Shown in pieces: positions 29,975 to 38,738 of a stretch of 64,000 nt of DNA. Made by a program: the position numbers and the translations under genes. Within the stretch, counting starts at the first letter, position 1, and every line of letters starts with the position of its first letter. The DNA is from Massilia varians (GTDB taxonomy: Bacteria; Pseudomonadota; Gammaproteobacteria; Burkholderiales; Burkholderiaceae_D), in contig NZ_AP026966.1 in assembly GCF_027923905.1 (NCBI RefSeq), positions 1,861,001 to 1,925,000 on the forward strand. Reading direction: 5' to 3'. The notes beneath the pieces are model-generated. The model ran no database searches and was not told where the DNA came from. It was given only the letters and a program-made list of their open reading frames with translations.

Positions 29975-32209
29975 ATGCAATTTCAACGGAAGAGCCTGGT
30001 CCTGATGGCCGCTGTCGCCTCGCTGTTCGCGAGCGTTTCCGCGCGTGCCGACTGGGTCCAGTCGACCGATCCCCTGGTTGTGCAGGCCAAGCCTGAAATG
30101 AACTCGGTGCAGGCGCAGAATCCTCCTGGCTTCACCTGGGCCCGCCATGCGACCGGTCCGGCCAGCTACGAGGTCGAGATCACGCCGGTGGGCGGCACTC
30201 CGACCCGCGCCGTGGTCGAGCGCAACTGGTACCTGCCGACCAAGGCTTTGGCCCTCGGCAACTACACCTGGCGCGTGCGCCCGGTGGGCAGCAACGAATG
30301 GTCGACCCCGCGCAACTTCTCGATCACCAGCAAGTCGACCAAGTTCGAGGTGCCGGACAACGCGACGCTGCGCAGCCGCATCCTGTCGAAAGCGCGTCCG
30401 CGTTCGCTGCCGTCCTCGGTGACCCCGTTCTCGACCTGGAACTATGCCAAGCGCACCACCCTCGAACCCTACCTGAGCCGCCTCGGCAACGAAGTCAAGG
30501 CCCAGGTCAGCGCCGTGCCGAGCCTGTCGGACTCGCGCTGGAACATCGTCATCACCTCGCCGCTGACCGCCGCCATGGCCTCGCAGCAGACCGACGTGCG
30601 CCAGCGCATCAACGAAGCGACCCGCCAGATGGAAGCGGCGGCGCTGATGTACAAGCTCAAGGGCGAGAGCCAGTTCCTGACCGAGGCGCTGCGCCGTGGC
30701 GACGAACTCGCCGCCCTCAATCCGTCCGGCCCGACCAGCTACGCCAACCAGGACCAGGCCACCCGCCAGATCGCCTGGGGCCTGGCCAAGACCATCGACC
30801 TGCTGGGCGGCGCGCTGGACGGCACCCGCAAGGCGCGCTGGCTCGGCGCGATCAAGATCCGCACCACCGAGATCTACAACAACCTGGCCGGCGACAACGG
30901 CCGCCTCGACCAGTATCCGTTCGACTCGCATGGCAACACCAGCCTGGTGTTCCTGGTCCTGATCTCGACCCTGACCCTGGGCGACATCCCGGACGCCGAG
31001 AAGTGGTTCGACTTCTCCTTCCGCGCCTACGCCCTGAGCCCGAACCCGTGGAGCGGCCCGGAAGGCGGCTACGCCAACGGCACCGCCTATGCCGAGTACG
31101 CGGCCGGCTACCTGCTGGCCCTGTGGGACCCGCTGACCCATGCCAGCGGCGTGAACTTCTTCGGCAAGCCCTGGACCCTGGGTTTTCTCGACTTCGCGAT
31201 GGAATTCACCCCGCCGGGCGCGCGTACCCATGCCTTCGGCGACGCTTCGGAAACCAAGCCGGACCCGCGCGTGCTCCGCGCCTTTGCCACCCGCATGTGG
31301 TCGCCGCGCGCCGCCTGGTACGTGAAGAACACCACCGGCATGGAAGACGCGATGTCGCTGCTGCAGGCCGAATACCCGCTGCCGGTCACCTATACCAGCT
31401 GGCTGGAAGCGCCCCAGAACTCGGCCTATTACCCGAGCATCGGCTGGGTCGCCATGCACAGCGACCTGGGTTCGAGCGCGCGCATCTCGACCTTCTTCAA
31501 GTCCAGCCCCTACGGCTCGTTCAACCACAGCCATGGCGACCAGAACGGCCTGCTGCTGTCGATCGCCGGCCAGCCGATGCTGGTCAAGGCCGGCTGGTAC
31601 GACTGGTACGGCTCGCCGTACTGGACCGACTGGTACCACCAGACCCGCTCGCAGAACGCGATCACCTTCGACGGCGGCAAGGGCCAGATGGTGACCGGCT
31701 ACCGCGAGCAGCTGCAGCGCAACGGCAGGATCACCGCCTTCACCGCCCAGCCGACCTATGACTATGCCGAAGGCGATGCCACCCCGTCCTATGGCGGCCA
31801 GCTGACCATGGCCAAGCGCCAGGTCTGGCACCTGCGCAATGCCGGCAACGCCATTCTGGTGCGCGACCGCCTGTCCAGCACCGTGGCCCGCACCTACGAG
31901 TGGAACATCCACACGCCGGTGATCATGACGGTCGAGAATGCCCAGAACGTCAAGATCGTGGCCGGCGGACAGTCGCTGTGCCTGCGTTCGCTGAACGGCG
32001 ACGCCAGTTTCGCCAAGTGGATCGGCCCGGGCGCCAAGACCAACGTGATCGAAGACCACGGCGCCTTCTACCTGAAGGCCAATGCCAACACCACCGCCGA
32101 GTACCTGGTGCTGCTCGACGTCGGCTGCAAGAAGCCGGCCGTGAACATCTCGACCTCGGGTTCGGTGCGCACCGTGACGGTGGGCGGCCAGTCGGTGACC
32201 ATCAACTAG
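29975..32209 (+). CDS. Secreted heparinase II/III-like polysaccharide lyase
   Basis: A 744-residue exported protein. The signal peptide (1-24) ends in VSARA. A DUF4962-like N-terminal domain (about 25-130) contains FTWARHATGPASYEVEI. An alpha/alpha toroid (about 130-470) and a beta-sandwich with the heparinase motif around His518-Ser-His520-Gly-Asp522-Gln follow. Such enzymes cleave uronic-acid-containing glycans by beta-elimination. Within an eps locus it may trim or release the polymer. The ATG at 29975 has CGGAG upstream and gives the signal peptide. A strong terminator follows, so it is probably its own unit. Confidence 0.85.
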   Translation: MQFQRKSLVLMAAVASLFASVSARADWVQSTDPLVVQAKPEMNSVQAQNPPGFTWARHATGPASYEVEITPVGGTPTRAVVERNWYLPTKALALGNYTWRVRPVGSNEWSTPRNFSITSKSTKFEVPDNATLRSRILSKARPRSLPSSVTPFSTWNYAKRTTLEPYLSRLGNEVKAQVSAVPSLSDSRWNIVITSPLTAAMASQQTDVRQRINEATRQMEAAALMYKLKGESQFLTEALRRGDELAALNPSGPTSYANQDQATRQIAWGLAKTIDLLGGALDGTRKARWLGAIKIRTTEIYNNLAGDNGRLDQYPFDSHGNTSLVFLVLISTLTLGDIPDAEKWFDFSFRAYALSPNPWSGPEGGYANGTAYAEYAAGYLLALWDPLTHASGVNFFGKPWTLGFLDFAMEFTPPGARTHAFGDASETKPDPRVLRAFATRMWSPRAAWYVKNTTGMEDAMSLLQAEYPLPVTYTSWLEAPQNSAYYPSIGWVAMHSDLGSSARISTFFKSSPYGSFNHSHGDQNGLLLSIAGQPMLVKAGWYDWYGSPYWTDWYHQTRSQNAITFDGGKGQMVTGYREQLQRNGRITAFTAQPTYDYAEGDATPSYGGQLTMAKRQVWHLRNAGNAILVRDRLSSTVARTYEWNIHTPVIMTVENAQNVKIVAGGQSLCLRSLNGDASFAKWIGPGAKTNVIEDHGAFYLKANANTTAEYLVLLDVGCKKPAVNISTSGSVRTVTVGGQSVTIN

Positions 32210-32263
32210 ATGTAAGCGGGCGCTGTTCCCCCTGCGTGCCATGCTAGACTCGGCGCGCGGCAC

Positions 32264-32299
32264 AAGTCCCCTGCGGCCCACGCCGCAGGGGACTTTTTT
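32264..32299 (+). terminator. Strong rho-independent terminator
   Basis: A perfect 13-bp GC-rich stem (AGTCCCCTGCGGC with its complement) and CCAC loop is followed by six T's. It lies 55 bases after the secreted lyase gene and is the clearest terminator in the window. Confidence 0.93.
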
Positions 32300-32329
32300 C
32301 ATTGGCGGTCGCCAAGGCGGGAGAGAGTG

Positions 32330-33190
32330 ATGAAGCAGGTATTCCTGATCTGTGCGCACAAGGACGTCGAGCAGCTCAATGCGCTGGTCGAGGCCTTGTC
32401 CGACCCCGACTTCACGGTCTACGTCCACCTCGACCGCAAGAGCGCGCTCGACCCGGCCGACCTGCATCGCGCCGCGCGCCAGGTGGCGCCGCGCATCGAC
32501 GTGCGCTGGGGCGGCTTCTCGCAGGTAGAGGCCACCCTGGTGTCGCTGCGCCAGATCCTGCGCGAGCAGCCCGACTTCGACAAGCTCGTCTTCCTCTCGG
32601 CCCAGGACTTCCCGCTGCTGCCCAACGCCCTGCTCAAGCGCGAACTCGTTCGCTTGAAGGAGCATGAATTGCTGGAGACGGCGCCGATCCGCCCGGGCGG
32701 CTGGAACGTCGACTTCCGCTACCAGTTCTTCTACCGCGAAGGGGGAGGGCAGCTGGAGCGCCTGGCCTGCGGCCTGGCCAACCGCGTCCTGCGCGCCACC
32801 GGGCGCCGCCGCCGCATGCCGGACGGCTTCGCGCCGCATGGGGGATCGTCCTGGTGGGCCTTGTCGCGCGGCTGCGTGGCCGAGGTGCTGCGCCTGCTCG
32901 ACGCCCACCCGCGCCTGACGCGCTTCATGCGCACCGTCCAGTGCCCCGACGAGATGCTGTTCCAGACCCTGGTCATGCATTCGCGCTTCGCCGACCGGGT
33001 ACTGTCCGATAACTTCCGCTACGTGCAGTGGCCGGAACAGGGGGCGCGCAATCCCAAGGTCCTGGACGCCGGCGACTTCGAGCGCATCCGCGCCTCGCAT
33101 GCGCATTTTTGCCGCAAGCTGGACAGCCAGGCCAGCGCGGCGCTGCTGCCGCAGCTGGTGCAATGGAAGGAAAGCCGTGCCGCCGCCTGA
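32330..33190 (+). CDS. GT14-type beta-1,6-N-acetylglucosaminyltransferase-like enzyme
   Basis: A 286-residue protein of the core-2/I-branching (GT14) family, with N-terminal FLICAHKDVEQLNALVEAL, VYVHLDRKS, FLSAQDFPLL and the C-terminal CPDEMLFQTLVMHS. No signal or membrane helix is seen. Bacterial members transfer N-acetylglucosamine or xylose-like sugars onto glycans; which one applies is unclear. The ATG at 32330 follows GGGAGAG and is preferred over a GTG one codon upstream. It overlaps the next gene by 14 bases. Confidence 0.85.
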   Translation: MKQVFLICAHKDVEQLNALVEALSDPDFTVYVHLDRKSALDPADLHRAARQVAPRIDVRWGGFSQVEATLVSLRQILREQPDFDKLVFLSAQDFPLLPNALLKRELVRLKEHELLETAPIRPGGWNVDFRYQFFYREGGGQLERLACGLANRVLRATGRRRRMPDGFAPHGGSSWWALSRGCVAEVLRLLDAHPRLTRFMRTVQCPDEMLFQTLVMHSRFADRVLSDNFRYVQWPEQGARNPKVLDAGDFERIRASHAHFCRKLDSQASAALLPQLVQWKESRAAA

Positions 33191-34136
33191 GGAGTCCGGC
33201 CATCCAGACGGGACGCCGCGGCGCGGATCCCAGAAGGTCATCTACGCCGCGATCGTCGCCAACCTCGGCATCGCGACCGCCAAGTTCATCGTCGCCGGCA
33301 TCACCGGCAGCGCCGCCATGGTGGCCGAAGGCATCCACTCGGCCGTGGACACCGGCAACGAATTCCTGCTGCTGCTGGGCGAGCGGCGCAGCAGCCGCCC
33401 GGCCGACCGCAAGCATCCCTTCGGCTATGGCAAGTCGCTGTATTTCTGGGCCCTGATCGTGGCCTTGTCGGTGTTTTCGCTGGGTGGCGGGCTGTCGATC
33501 TACCATGGACTCGATGCGCTGGAAAACCCGCCGCCGCTGGAGGACCCGTTGTGGAACTATGTCGTGCTGGGCGTGGCCGCCGTGTTCGAAGGCTATAGCT
33601 GGAACGTGTCGCGCAAGGCCCTGAATGCCGTGCGCAAGCCGGGAACGACGCTATGGCAGGCGGTCCGCGCCAGCAAGGATGCCTCGGTCTTCACGGTCTT
33701 CATCGAGGATTCCGCCGCGCTGCTGGGCCTGGCGATCGCCGCGCTCGGCATCGCGCTGGGGCATTACTTCGACAATCCTTACGCCGACCCGGCCGCTTCG
33801 ATCCTGATCGGCCTCCTCCTGATCGGCGCGGCCATCATGCTGGCGCGCGAAACCGGCGCCCTGCTGGTCGGCGAGAGCATCGACCGCGACCAGCTGGCGG
33901 CGCTGTATGCGCTGTTTCGCAGCGAGCCGGCGCTGGACAGCGTGAGCAGCCTGCGCACCATGCAGATGGGACCCGAGGAAGTCCTGCTGGCGGCGTCGGT
34001 GCAGTTCCGGCGCGGTATGCGCATCGACGAGGTAGAACAGGCGATCGCCCGGATCGAGAGCGCGGTCGCCAGTGCGCATCCGGTGATCCGCCAGATTTAT
34101 TTCGAGGCCTCGGCGCTGCGCACGTCGATGCGCTGA
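33177..34136 (+). CDS. Cation diffusion facilitator (CDF) transporter
   Basis: A 319-residue membrane transporter with six helices and a cytoplasmic C-terminal ferredoxin-like domain (about 225-315). The first metal-site motif is EGIHSAVDTGNEF (His and Asp in HSxxD). The helix-5 motif is FIEDSAALLG, with Glu/Asp in place of the more common His. It exports a divalent cation such as Zn, Mn or Fe; the ion cannot be fixed from sequence. The GTG start at 33177 has AAGGAAAG upstream and overlaps the GT14 gene, which implies coupled translation. A metal transporter inside a glycan locus is unusual. Confidence 0.88.
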   Translation: MPPPEESGHPDGTPRRGSQKVIYAAIVANLGIATAKFIVAGITGSAAMVAEGIHSAVDTGNEFLLLLGERRSSRPADRKHPFGYGKSLYFWALIVALSVFSLGGGLSIYHGLDALENPPPLEDPLWNYVVLGVAAVFEGYSWNVSRKALNAVRKPGTTLWQAVRASKDASVFTVFIEDSAALLGLAIAALGIALGHYFDNPYADPAASILIGLLLIGAAIMLARETGALLVGESIDRDQLAALYALFRSEPALDSVSSLRTMQMGPEEVLLAASVQFRRGMRIDEVEQAIARIESAVASAHPVIRQIYFEASALRTSMR

Positions 34137-34223
34137 AGCGCGCAACGCCGCCTTTTTGCCCCCGGGTGTGCTGTAGCGCACATAAGCGTGCCGCGCCCGA
34201 GCCGTGCTCGCCAGCGCCTGCGC

Positions 34224-34229
34224 TAGAAT
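34224..34229 (+). promoter_or_regulatory. Possible -10 element before GT4 gene
   Basis: TAGAAT lies 30 bases before the ATG at 34259. No convincing -35 is present at the usual distance. The same hexamer is used at 16068. Confidence 0.3.
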
Positions 34230-34258
34230 CGGCTGGCCTCGCTCATCCTGAGAACCGT

Positions 34259-35476
34259 ATGCGCAAGCCCCTGTCCATCGCCTTCATCGTCCGTGATCCC
34301 CTGCCGCCGCTGCGTGCCGACCTGGCGACCCTGTTCGGCGCCGAGATGCCGCGCTACGGGGTGAACACCGAACTGGTGGGCCAGGCGGGCAGCGAGGCAG
34401 GCAGCCCATGGCCGGCCGGGGGCATGCACACGGTCGGCAGCCTGAAGTCGCGCTTCGCCGCGATCATGTCGCCCGTATGGGACTTGCGCGGCCTGCTGCG
34501 CGCCCGGCGGCGCGGGCGGCCGGACTGCATCCAGGTGCGCGACAAGATCGCTTCCGGCCTGCTCGGGCGGATCGCCGCCGCTGTGCTGCGGGTCCCTTTT
34601 GTTTACTGGATGTCCTTCCCGATCGTCGAAGGCTTCGAGGTGCGGCGCGACGAGATCGGCCGCCGCGGCAAGGGGCTGCTGTGGTTCGGCCATGCCCTGC
34701 GCGCCTGGGCCTCGCGCTTCGTCATCTACCGCCTGGTGCTGCCGGGCGCGCGCCACATCTTCGTGCAGAGCGAGGCCATGGCCGACTGGATGGCGAACCA
34801 GGGTTTCGAACGCGCGCGCATGACCGCGGTGCCGATGGGCGTCGATGCGGGCCTGTTCGACCGCGACAGCGTCGAGCCGGTGATCGATCCGCGCCTGGAC
34901 GGGCGCCGCGTCATCCTGTATCTCGGCCGCATCGCCCAGGCGCGCCGCTCGGACTTCCTGCTGGACGTGGCCGAGCGGCTCAAGGACAGGTTTCCCGACC
35001 TGCTCCTGGTGATGGCCGGCGACGCCGCCTCGCACGACGAAATGGCCTGGATGCGCGCCCAGATCGCGCGCCGCGGCATCGAACGGCACGTGCTGCTGAC
35101 CGGCTGGCTGCCCCAGCGCACCGCGCTCGGCTATGCGGTACGGGCCGAGGTCGGGCTCTCGCCGATCCCGCGCAGCACCCTGTTCGACGTCTCCTCGCCG
35201 ACCAAGCTGGTGGAGTACCTGGCGCTGGGCATCCCCAGCGTCGCCAACGACATCCCCGACCAGCAACTGGTCATCGACGAGAGCAGGGCGGGCCTGTGCG
35301 CCCCGATGGAAGCGGCGCCGTTTGCCGCTGCGGTCGAGCGCCTGTTGCAGGACAAGGCGCTCGCCGCCGAGTTGGCGAAACGTGGTCCAGCGTACGTAAG
35401 AAGCAACCGGACCTATGCTATTCTGGGTCGGATTGTTGCAGAAACGTACACAAAAATCCTGCCGCGCCAGAAGTGA
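34259..35476 (+). CDS. Glycosyltransferase family 4
   Basis: A 405-residue GT-B enzyme. N-terminal SIAFIVRDPLPPLRADLATLFGAEM and the donor domain from about 215 (RRVILYLGRIAQARRSDFLLDVAERL) are typical. The end of the catalytic fold has VSSPTKLVEYLALGIPSVAND, which aligns with the E-x7-E region. It has no membrane helices, though amphipathic segments around 100-165 may associate with the membrane. The acceptor and sugar are unknown. It is separated from the next glycosyltransferase by 126 bases that carry an 18-bp palindrome. Confidence 0.88.
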   Translation: MRKPLSIAFIVRDPLPPLRADLATLFGAEMPRYGVNTELVGQAGSEAGSPWPAGGMHTVGSLKSRFAAIMSPVWDLRGLLRARRRGRPDCIQVRDKIASGLLGRIAAAVLRVPFVYWMSFPIVEGFEVRRDEIGRRGKGLLWFGHALRAWASRFVIYRLVLPGARHIFVQSEAMADWMANQGFERARMTAVPMGVDAGLFDRDSVEPVIDPRLDGRRVILYLGRIAQARRSDFLLDVAERLKDRFPDLLLVMAGDAASHDEMAWMRAQIARRGIERHVLLTGWLPQRTALGYAVRAEVGLSPIPRSTLFDVSSPTKLVEYLALGIPSVANDIPDQQLVIDESRAGLCAPMEAAPFAAAVERLLQDKALAAELAKRGPAYVRSNRTYAILGRIVAETYTKILPRQK

Positions 35477-35560
35477 TTCGGCAACACTTCGGTCCGCCAG
35501 GCATCGTATCGTGCGCTTCCTGGAGTAAATACCGTTGTACTATCCAAAACAATTTCTAAT

Positions 35561-35578
35561 CTGCAAATACGTTTGCAG
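35561..35578. promoter_or_regulatory. 18-bp inverted repeat upstream of GT4 gene
   Basis: CTGCAAATACGTTTGCAG has perfect 7-base arms (CTGCAAA/TTTGCAG) and a 4-base centre. It lies 24 bases before the next ATG in a short AT-rich spacer. It could be an operator; no T-run follows, so it is not a terminator. Confidence 0.45.
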
Positions 35579-35602
35579 GGACCTGAAGGAAAGGCACATG
35601 GC

Positions 35603-36709
35603 ATGAACCGGGCATCGGCACCAGCAGCGCCAGCGGCGACGCACGCGTCGCCCAAAGTGCTCATGCTGGGCACCGAGCCTGGCGGACGCGGCGGTGTTGC
35701 CACCGTGGTCTCGCTGCTGCGCCAGAACGGCCTGTTCGAGCGCGAAGGCGTCTGCTACGTGCCGACCCATGCCGAAGGCAGCCGCGCCGTCCGGATCGGC
35801 GCCGCCTGCAAGGGCTTGCTGCGCACCCTGGCCTGCCTGGCGCGGCGCCCCGACGTCGTGCACGCGCACGCGGCCTCGAACGGCAGCTTCGCGCGCAAGT
35901 CGGTGCTGCTGGCCCTGTCGCGCGCGCGCGGCGCCAAGACCGTCTTTCACCTGCATGGCGCCTGCTTCGACCGTTTCATCGAGCGCTCAAGCCCGCTGCA
36001 ACGGCGCTGGATCCGCCACACGCTCGAGAAGAGCTCGGTCGTCATCGCGCTCTCCAGCCGCTGGGCCGCGTACCTGGCGAGCTTCGCGCCGCGCGCCAAC
36101 ATCGTCGTGATCCCGAACTCCGTGCCGCTGCCGCCTCCGGCACAGGAAGCGCCCGAGCCGGGCCGCATCCTCTTCCTGGGCCAGGTCGAGCCGCGCAAGG
36201 GCATCTACGAACTGCTCGAAGCGCTCGCGCTGCTGCGCGCACGCTTTCCCCATGTCCGGCTGGCGATCGGCGGGCAGGGCGAGCTGGAACAGGTGCAGGG
36301 CCGCGCCGCGGCCCTGGGCGTGGCCGACCTGATCAGCGAGCTGGGCTGGGTGACCGCCCAGCGCAAGCAGGAGGAACTGGCGCGTGCATCCATCTTCTGC
36401 CTGCCTTCGCATGCCGAAGGTTTGCCGATGGCCCTGCTGGAGGCGATGGCGGCCGGCAAGGCGGTGGTCAGCACCGGCGTCGGCGGCATTCCGGATGCGC
36501 TGCGCGACGGCGACAACGGCTTGATGGTCGAGCCGGGGAATGTGGCATCGCTGGCGGCCGCCCTTGGCAGGCTGCTCGGCGACGAAGCCGAGCGTCGGCG
36601 CCTGGGCGCGCGCGCCCGCGCCACCATCGAGCAGGAATTCGAGTCCGGCGTCGTGATCGGACAACTATCAGCGGTGTACCGGCAACTGCGCCAAAGCGCA
36701 ACTGCCTGA
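35603..36709 (+). CDS. Glycosyltransferase family 4
   Basis: A 368-residue GT-B enzyme. The acceptor-side glycine loop is EPGGRGGVATVVSLL. The donor domain starts at about residue 188 with RILFLGQVEPRKGIYELLEAL, and the E-x7-E motif is SHAEGLPMALLEAMAAGKAVVSTGVGG. No signal peptide or helix is seen. The ATG at 35603 has GAAGGAAAGG upstream. It is followed 38 bases later by a heparinase-like gene and probably shares its transcript. Confidence 0.9.
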   Translation: MNRASAPAAPAATHASPKVLMLGTEPGGRGGVATVVSLLRQNGLFEREGVCYVPTHAEGSRAVRIGAACKGLLRTLACLARRPDVVHAHAASNGSFARKSVLLALSRARGAKTVFHLHGACFDRFIERSSPLQRRWIRHTLEKSSVVIALSSRWAAYLASFAPRANIVVIPNSVPLPPPAQEAPEPGRILFLGQVEPRKGIYELLEALALLRARFPHVRLAIGGQGELEQVQGRAAALGVADLISELGWVTAQRKQEELARASIFCLPSHAEGLPMALLEAMAAGKAVVSTGVGGIPDALRDGDNGLMVEPGNVASLAAALGRLLGDEAERRRLGARARATIEQEFESGVVIGQLSAVYRQLRQSATA

Positions 36710-36747
36710 GAGCATCGCGACCAACTTCGCAAGGCGAGGGGAGAGCT

Positions 36748-38712
36748 ATGAACGCAACAGGAAGCTTGGGTTGGCTGGTGAACCGGCTGCGCTGCATGTC
36801 GGTGGCCGAAGTGGGCTACCGTGTCCGCCAGGCGGCCGCGACCAGGATGGGCCGGCGCATGGCCGGCCGCACGGCGCCCGCGCCGCTGCCGCGCGCCCGC
36901 ACGCTGGCCGTGCATGGGGCACCCACCCTGGATGGCGCCGAAATCGAGGCCCTGCTGCTCGATGCCGACCGCATCTGCGCCGGCCACGTGGTGCTGTTCG
37001 CCGAGCGCCGCTTCGACGTCGGCGTGCCCACTGCCTGGAACCGCGATCCCGACACCGGCGTCGTCGGCCCCTCGGTGTATGCCGGCGACATCGCGATCAC
37101 CAACCGCGAGCTGGTCGGCGACATCAAGCACGTGTGGGAGCTGAACCGCCACCTGCACCTGGTGCGCCTGGCCCAGGCCTGGGCCTTGACGCGCGATTCG
37201 CGCTGGCTGCATGCGCTCGAACAGCAGCTGCGCAGCTGGCTGGAGCAATGCCCGCCGCTTACCGGTCCCAACTGGACCAGTTCGCTGGAACTGGGCATCC
37301 GCCTGATCAACTGGAGCCTGGTATGGCAGCTGGTGGGCGGCGAGAACAGTCCGCTGTTCGAGGGCGAGTCGGGCCAGAAACTGCGCGCCGACTGGCAGGG
37401 CAGCATCCATGCCCACTGCCGCAGCATCGCGCGCCACCTGTCGCGCCACTCCTCGGCCAACAACCACCTGATCGGCGAGCTGGCCGGCCTGTACGTGGGC
37501 GCCAGCACCTGGCCGTGCTGGAAGGAGTCGGCCGACTGGCTAGAGCAGGCGCGCCGCGAGCTCGAACGCGAGGCCGTGCTGCAATTCTCGCGCGACGGCG
37601 TCAACCGCGAGCAGGCATTTGCCTACCACATCTTCTCGAGCGAATTCCTGTTCGTCGCCGGCCTGATGGGCCAGGCCTGCGGCCAGCCTTTCCCGCGCCC
37701 CTACTGGGCCTCGCTGCAGCGCGCGCTGCGCTTCCTGCGCTCGGTGCGCGACGTGGGCGGCAACGTGCCGGCGGTGGGCGATGCCGACGACGGCTGCGTG
37801 TTCCGCCTCGACGCCTCCGGCATGGACCGCGCCGCCCAGCTGCTGGCGCTGGGCGACACCGTGTTCGGGGCCCACGCCGACAACCATCCCGGCGTGCGCT
37901 GGCTGCTGCACGCGCTGCCCGGCCCGCGCCCCGACTGCGACCCGCACGAGGTCGACAGCGGCTGGGCCTTCCCGGACGGCGGCTACCTCCTGTTCGGCAA
38001 CCATTTCGGCGAGCACCAGGAAATCAAGGGCATGCTCGACTGCGGCCCGCTCGGCTACCTCGGCATCGCCGCCCACGGCCATGCCGACGCGCTGGCGATG
38101 ACGCTCTCGGTGGCCGGCGAGGAATGCCTGATCGATCCCGGCACCTATTCCTACTGGCAGGATCAGAAGTGGCGCGACTACTTCCGCGGCACGTCAAGCC
38201 ACAACACGGTGCGCATCGACGGCCAGGACCAGTCCGTCAGCGGCGGCCGCTTCATGTGGCTGCGCAAGGCCCAGGCGCACATCGAACGCATGCCCAGCAG
38301 CCCGGGCGACTTCGATTTCCGCGGCTCGCACGACGGCTATACCCGCCTGTCGGACCCGGTGCGCCACATGCGCAGCGTGCGCTTCGACGGCGCCAGCAAC
38401 ACCCTGACCGTGCGCGACGAGGTCTCGGCGCGCAAGCAGCACAAGGTCGAGCTGTTCTGGCACTTCGCGCCCGAGCTCGACGTGCGCCTGACCAGCCATG
38501 GCCTGTCGGTGCGCGGCAAGCGCTTCGTGCTGCAGATGGGTGTCAGCGGCGCCGACCTGCAGCTGGAACTGGTGCGCGGGGCCGAGAACCCGCCGCTCGG
38601 CTGGTGCTCGCGCACCTATGAATCGAAGCGGGCTTGCGAAGTACTTCGTATCACGACGGTATCGTCCGCCGTCCCTGTCGAATGCAGGTTTACAATAACG
38701 TTCCTGCATTAA
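36748..38712 (+). CDS. Heparinase II/III family protein without signal peptide
   Basis: A 654-residue protein. The N-terminus (LVNRLRCMSVAEVGYRVRQ) matches heparinase-like proteins found in exopolysaccharide loci. An alpha/alpha toroid occupies about 80-400, and the beta-sandwich part has IAAHGHADALAMTLSVAGEE and GTSSHNTVRIDGQDQS, holding the conserved His residues. No signal peptide is visible, in contrast to the lyase at 29975, so the cell compartment is uncertain. AGGGGAGAG precedes the ATG. Role: lyase or glycan-modifying enzyme in polymer turnover; the substrate is unknown. Confidence 0.85.
   Translation: MNATGSLGWLVNRLRCMSVAEVGYRVRQAAATRMGRRMAGRTAPAPLPRARTLAVHGAPTLDGAEIEALLLDADRICAGHVVLFAERRFDVGVPTAWNRDPDTGVVGPSVYAGDIAITNRELVGDIKHVWELNRHLHLVRLAQAWALTRDSRWLHALEQQLRSWLEQCPPLTGPNWTSSLELGIRLINWSLVWQLVGGENSPLFEGESGQKLRADWQGSIHAHCRSIARHLSRHSSANNHLIGELAGLYVGASTWPCWKESADWLEQARRELEREAVLQFSRDGVNREQAFAYHIFSSEFLFVAGLMGQACGQPFPRPYWASLQRALRFLRSVRDVGGNVPAVGDADDGCVFRLDASGMDRAAQLLALGDTVFGAHADNHPGVRWLLHALPGPRPDCDPHEVDSGWAFPDGGYLLFGNHFGEHQEIKGMLDCGPLGYLGIAAHGHADALAMTLSVAGEECLIDPGTYSYWQDQKWRDYFRGTSSHNTVRIDGQDQSVSGGRFMWLRKAQAHIERMPSSPGDFDFRGSHDGYTRLSDPVRHMRSVRFDGASNTLTVRDEVSARKQHKVELFWHFAPELDVRLTSHGLSVRGKRFVLQMGVSGADLQLELVRGAENPPLGWCSRTYESKRACEVLRITTVSSAVPVECRFTITFLH
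38681..38710. promoter_or_regulatory. Inverted repeat overlapping the heparinase stop codon
   Basis: Perfect 8-base arms AATGCAGG (38681-38688) and CCTGCATT (38703-38710) enclose a 14-base centre containing TACAAT, a -10-like hexamer. It overlaps the end of the heparinase gene and lies 29 bases before the next ATG. It may be an operator over the promoter of the downstream transferase, or an mRNA hairpin. No T-run follows. Confidence 0.4.
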
Positions 38713-38738
38713 CAAAAAGTTATCATTGGGAAAACCGC

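Noticed and set aside
26033..33241. Two minus-strand open frames of about 960 and 1100 codons opposite the flippase, glycosyltransferases and lyase
   Set aside because: Same antisense composition, no start region or family motif, and they span several well-supported plus-strand genes.
38681..38720. Inverted repeat at the heparinase end as a rho-independent terminator
   Set aside because: The centre is 14 bases long and the following bases are A-rich, not T-rich, on the plus strand.
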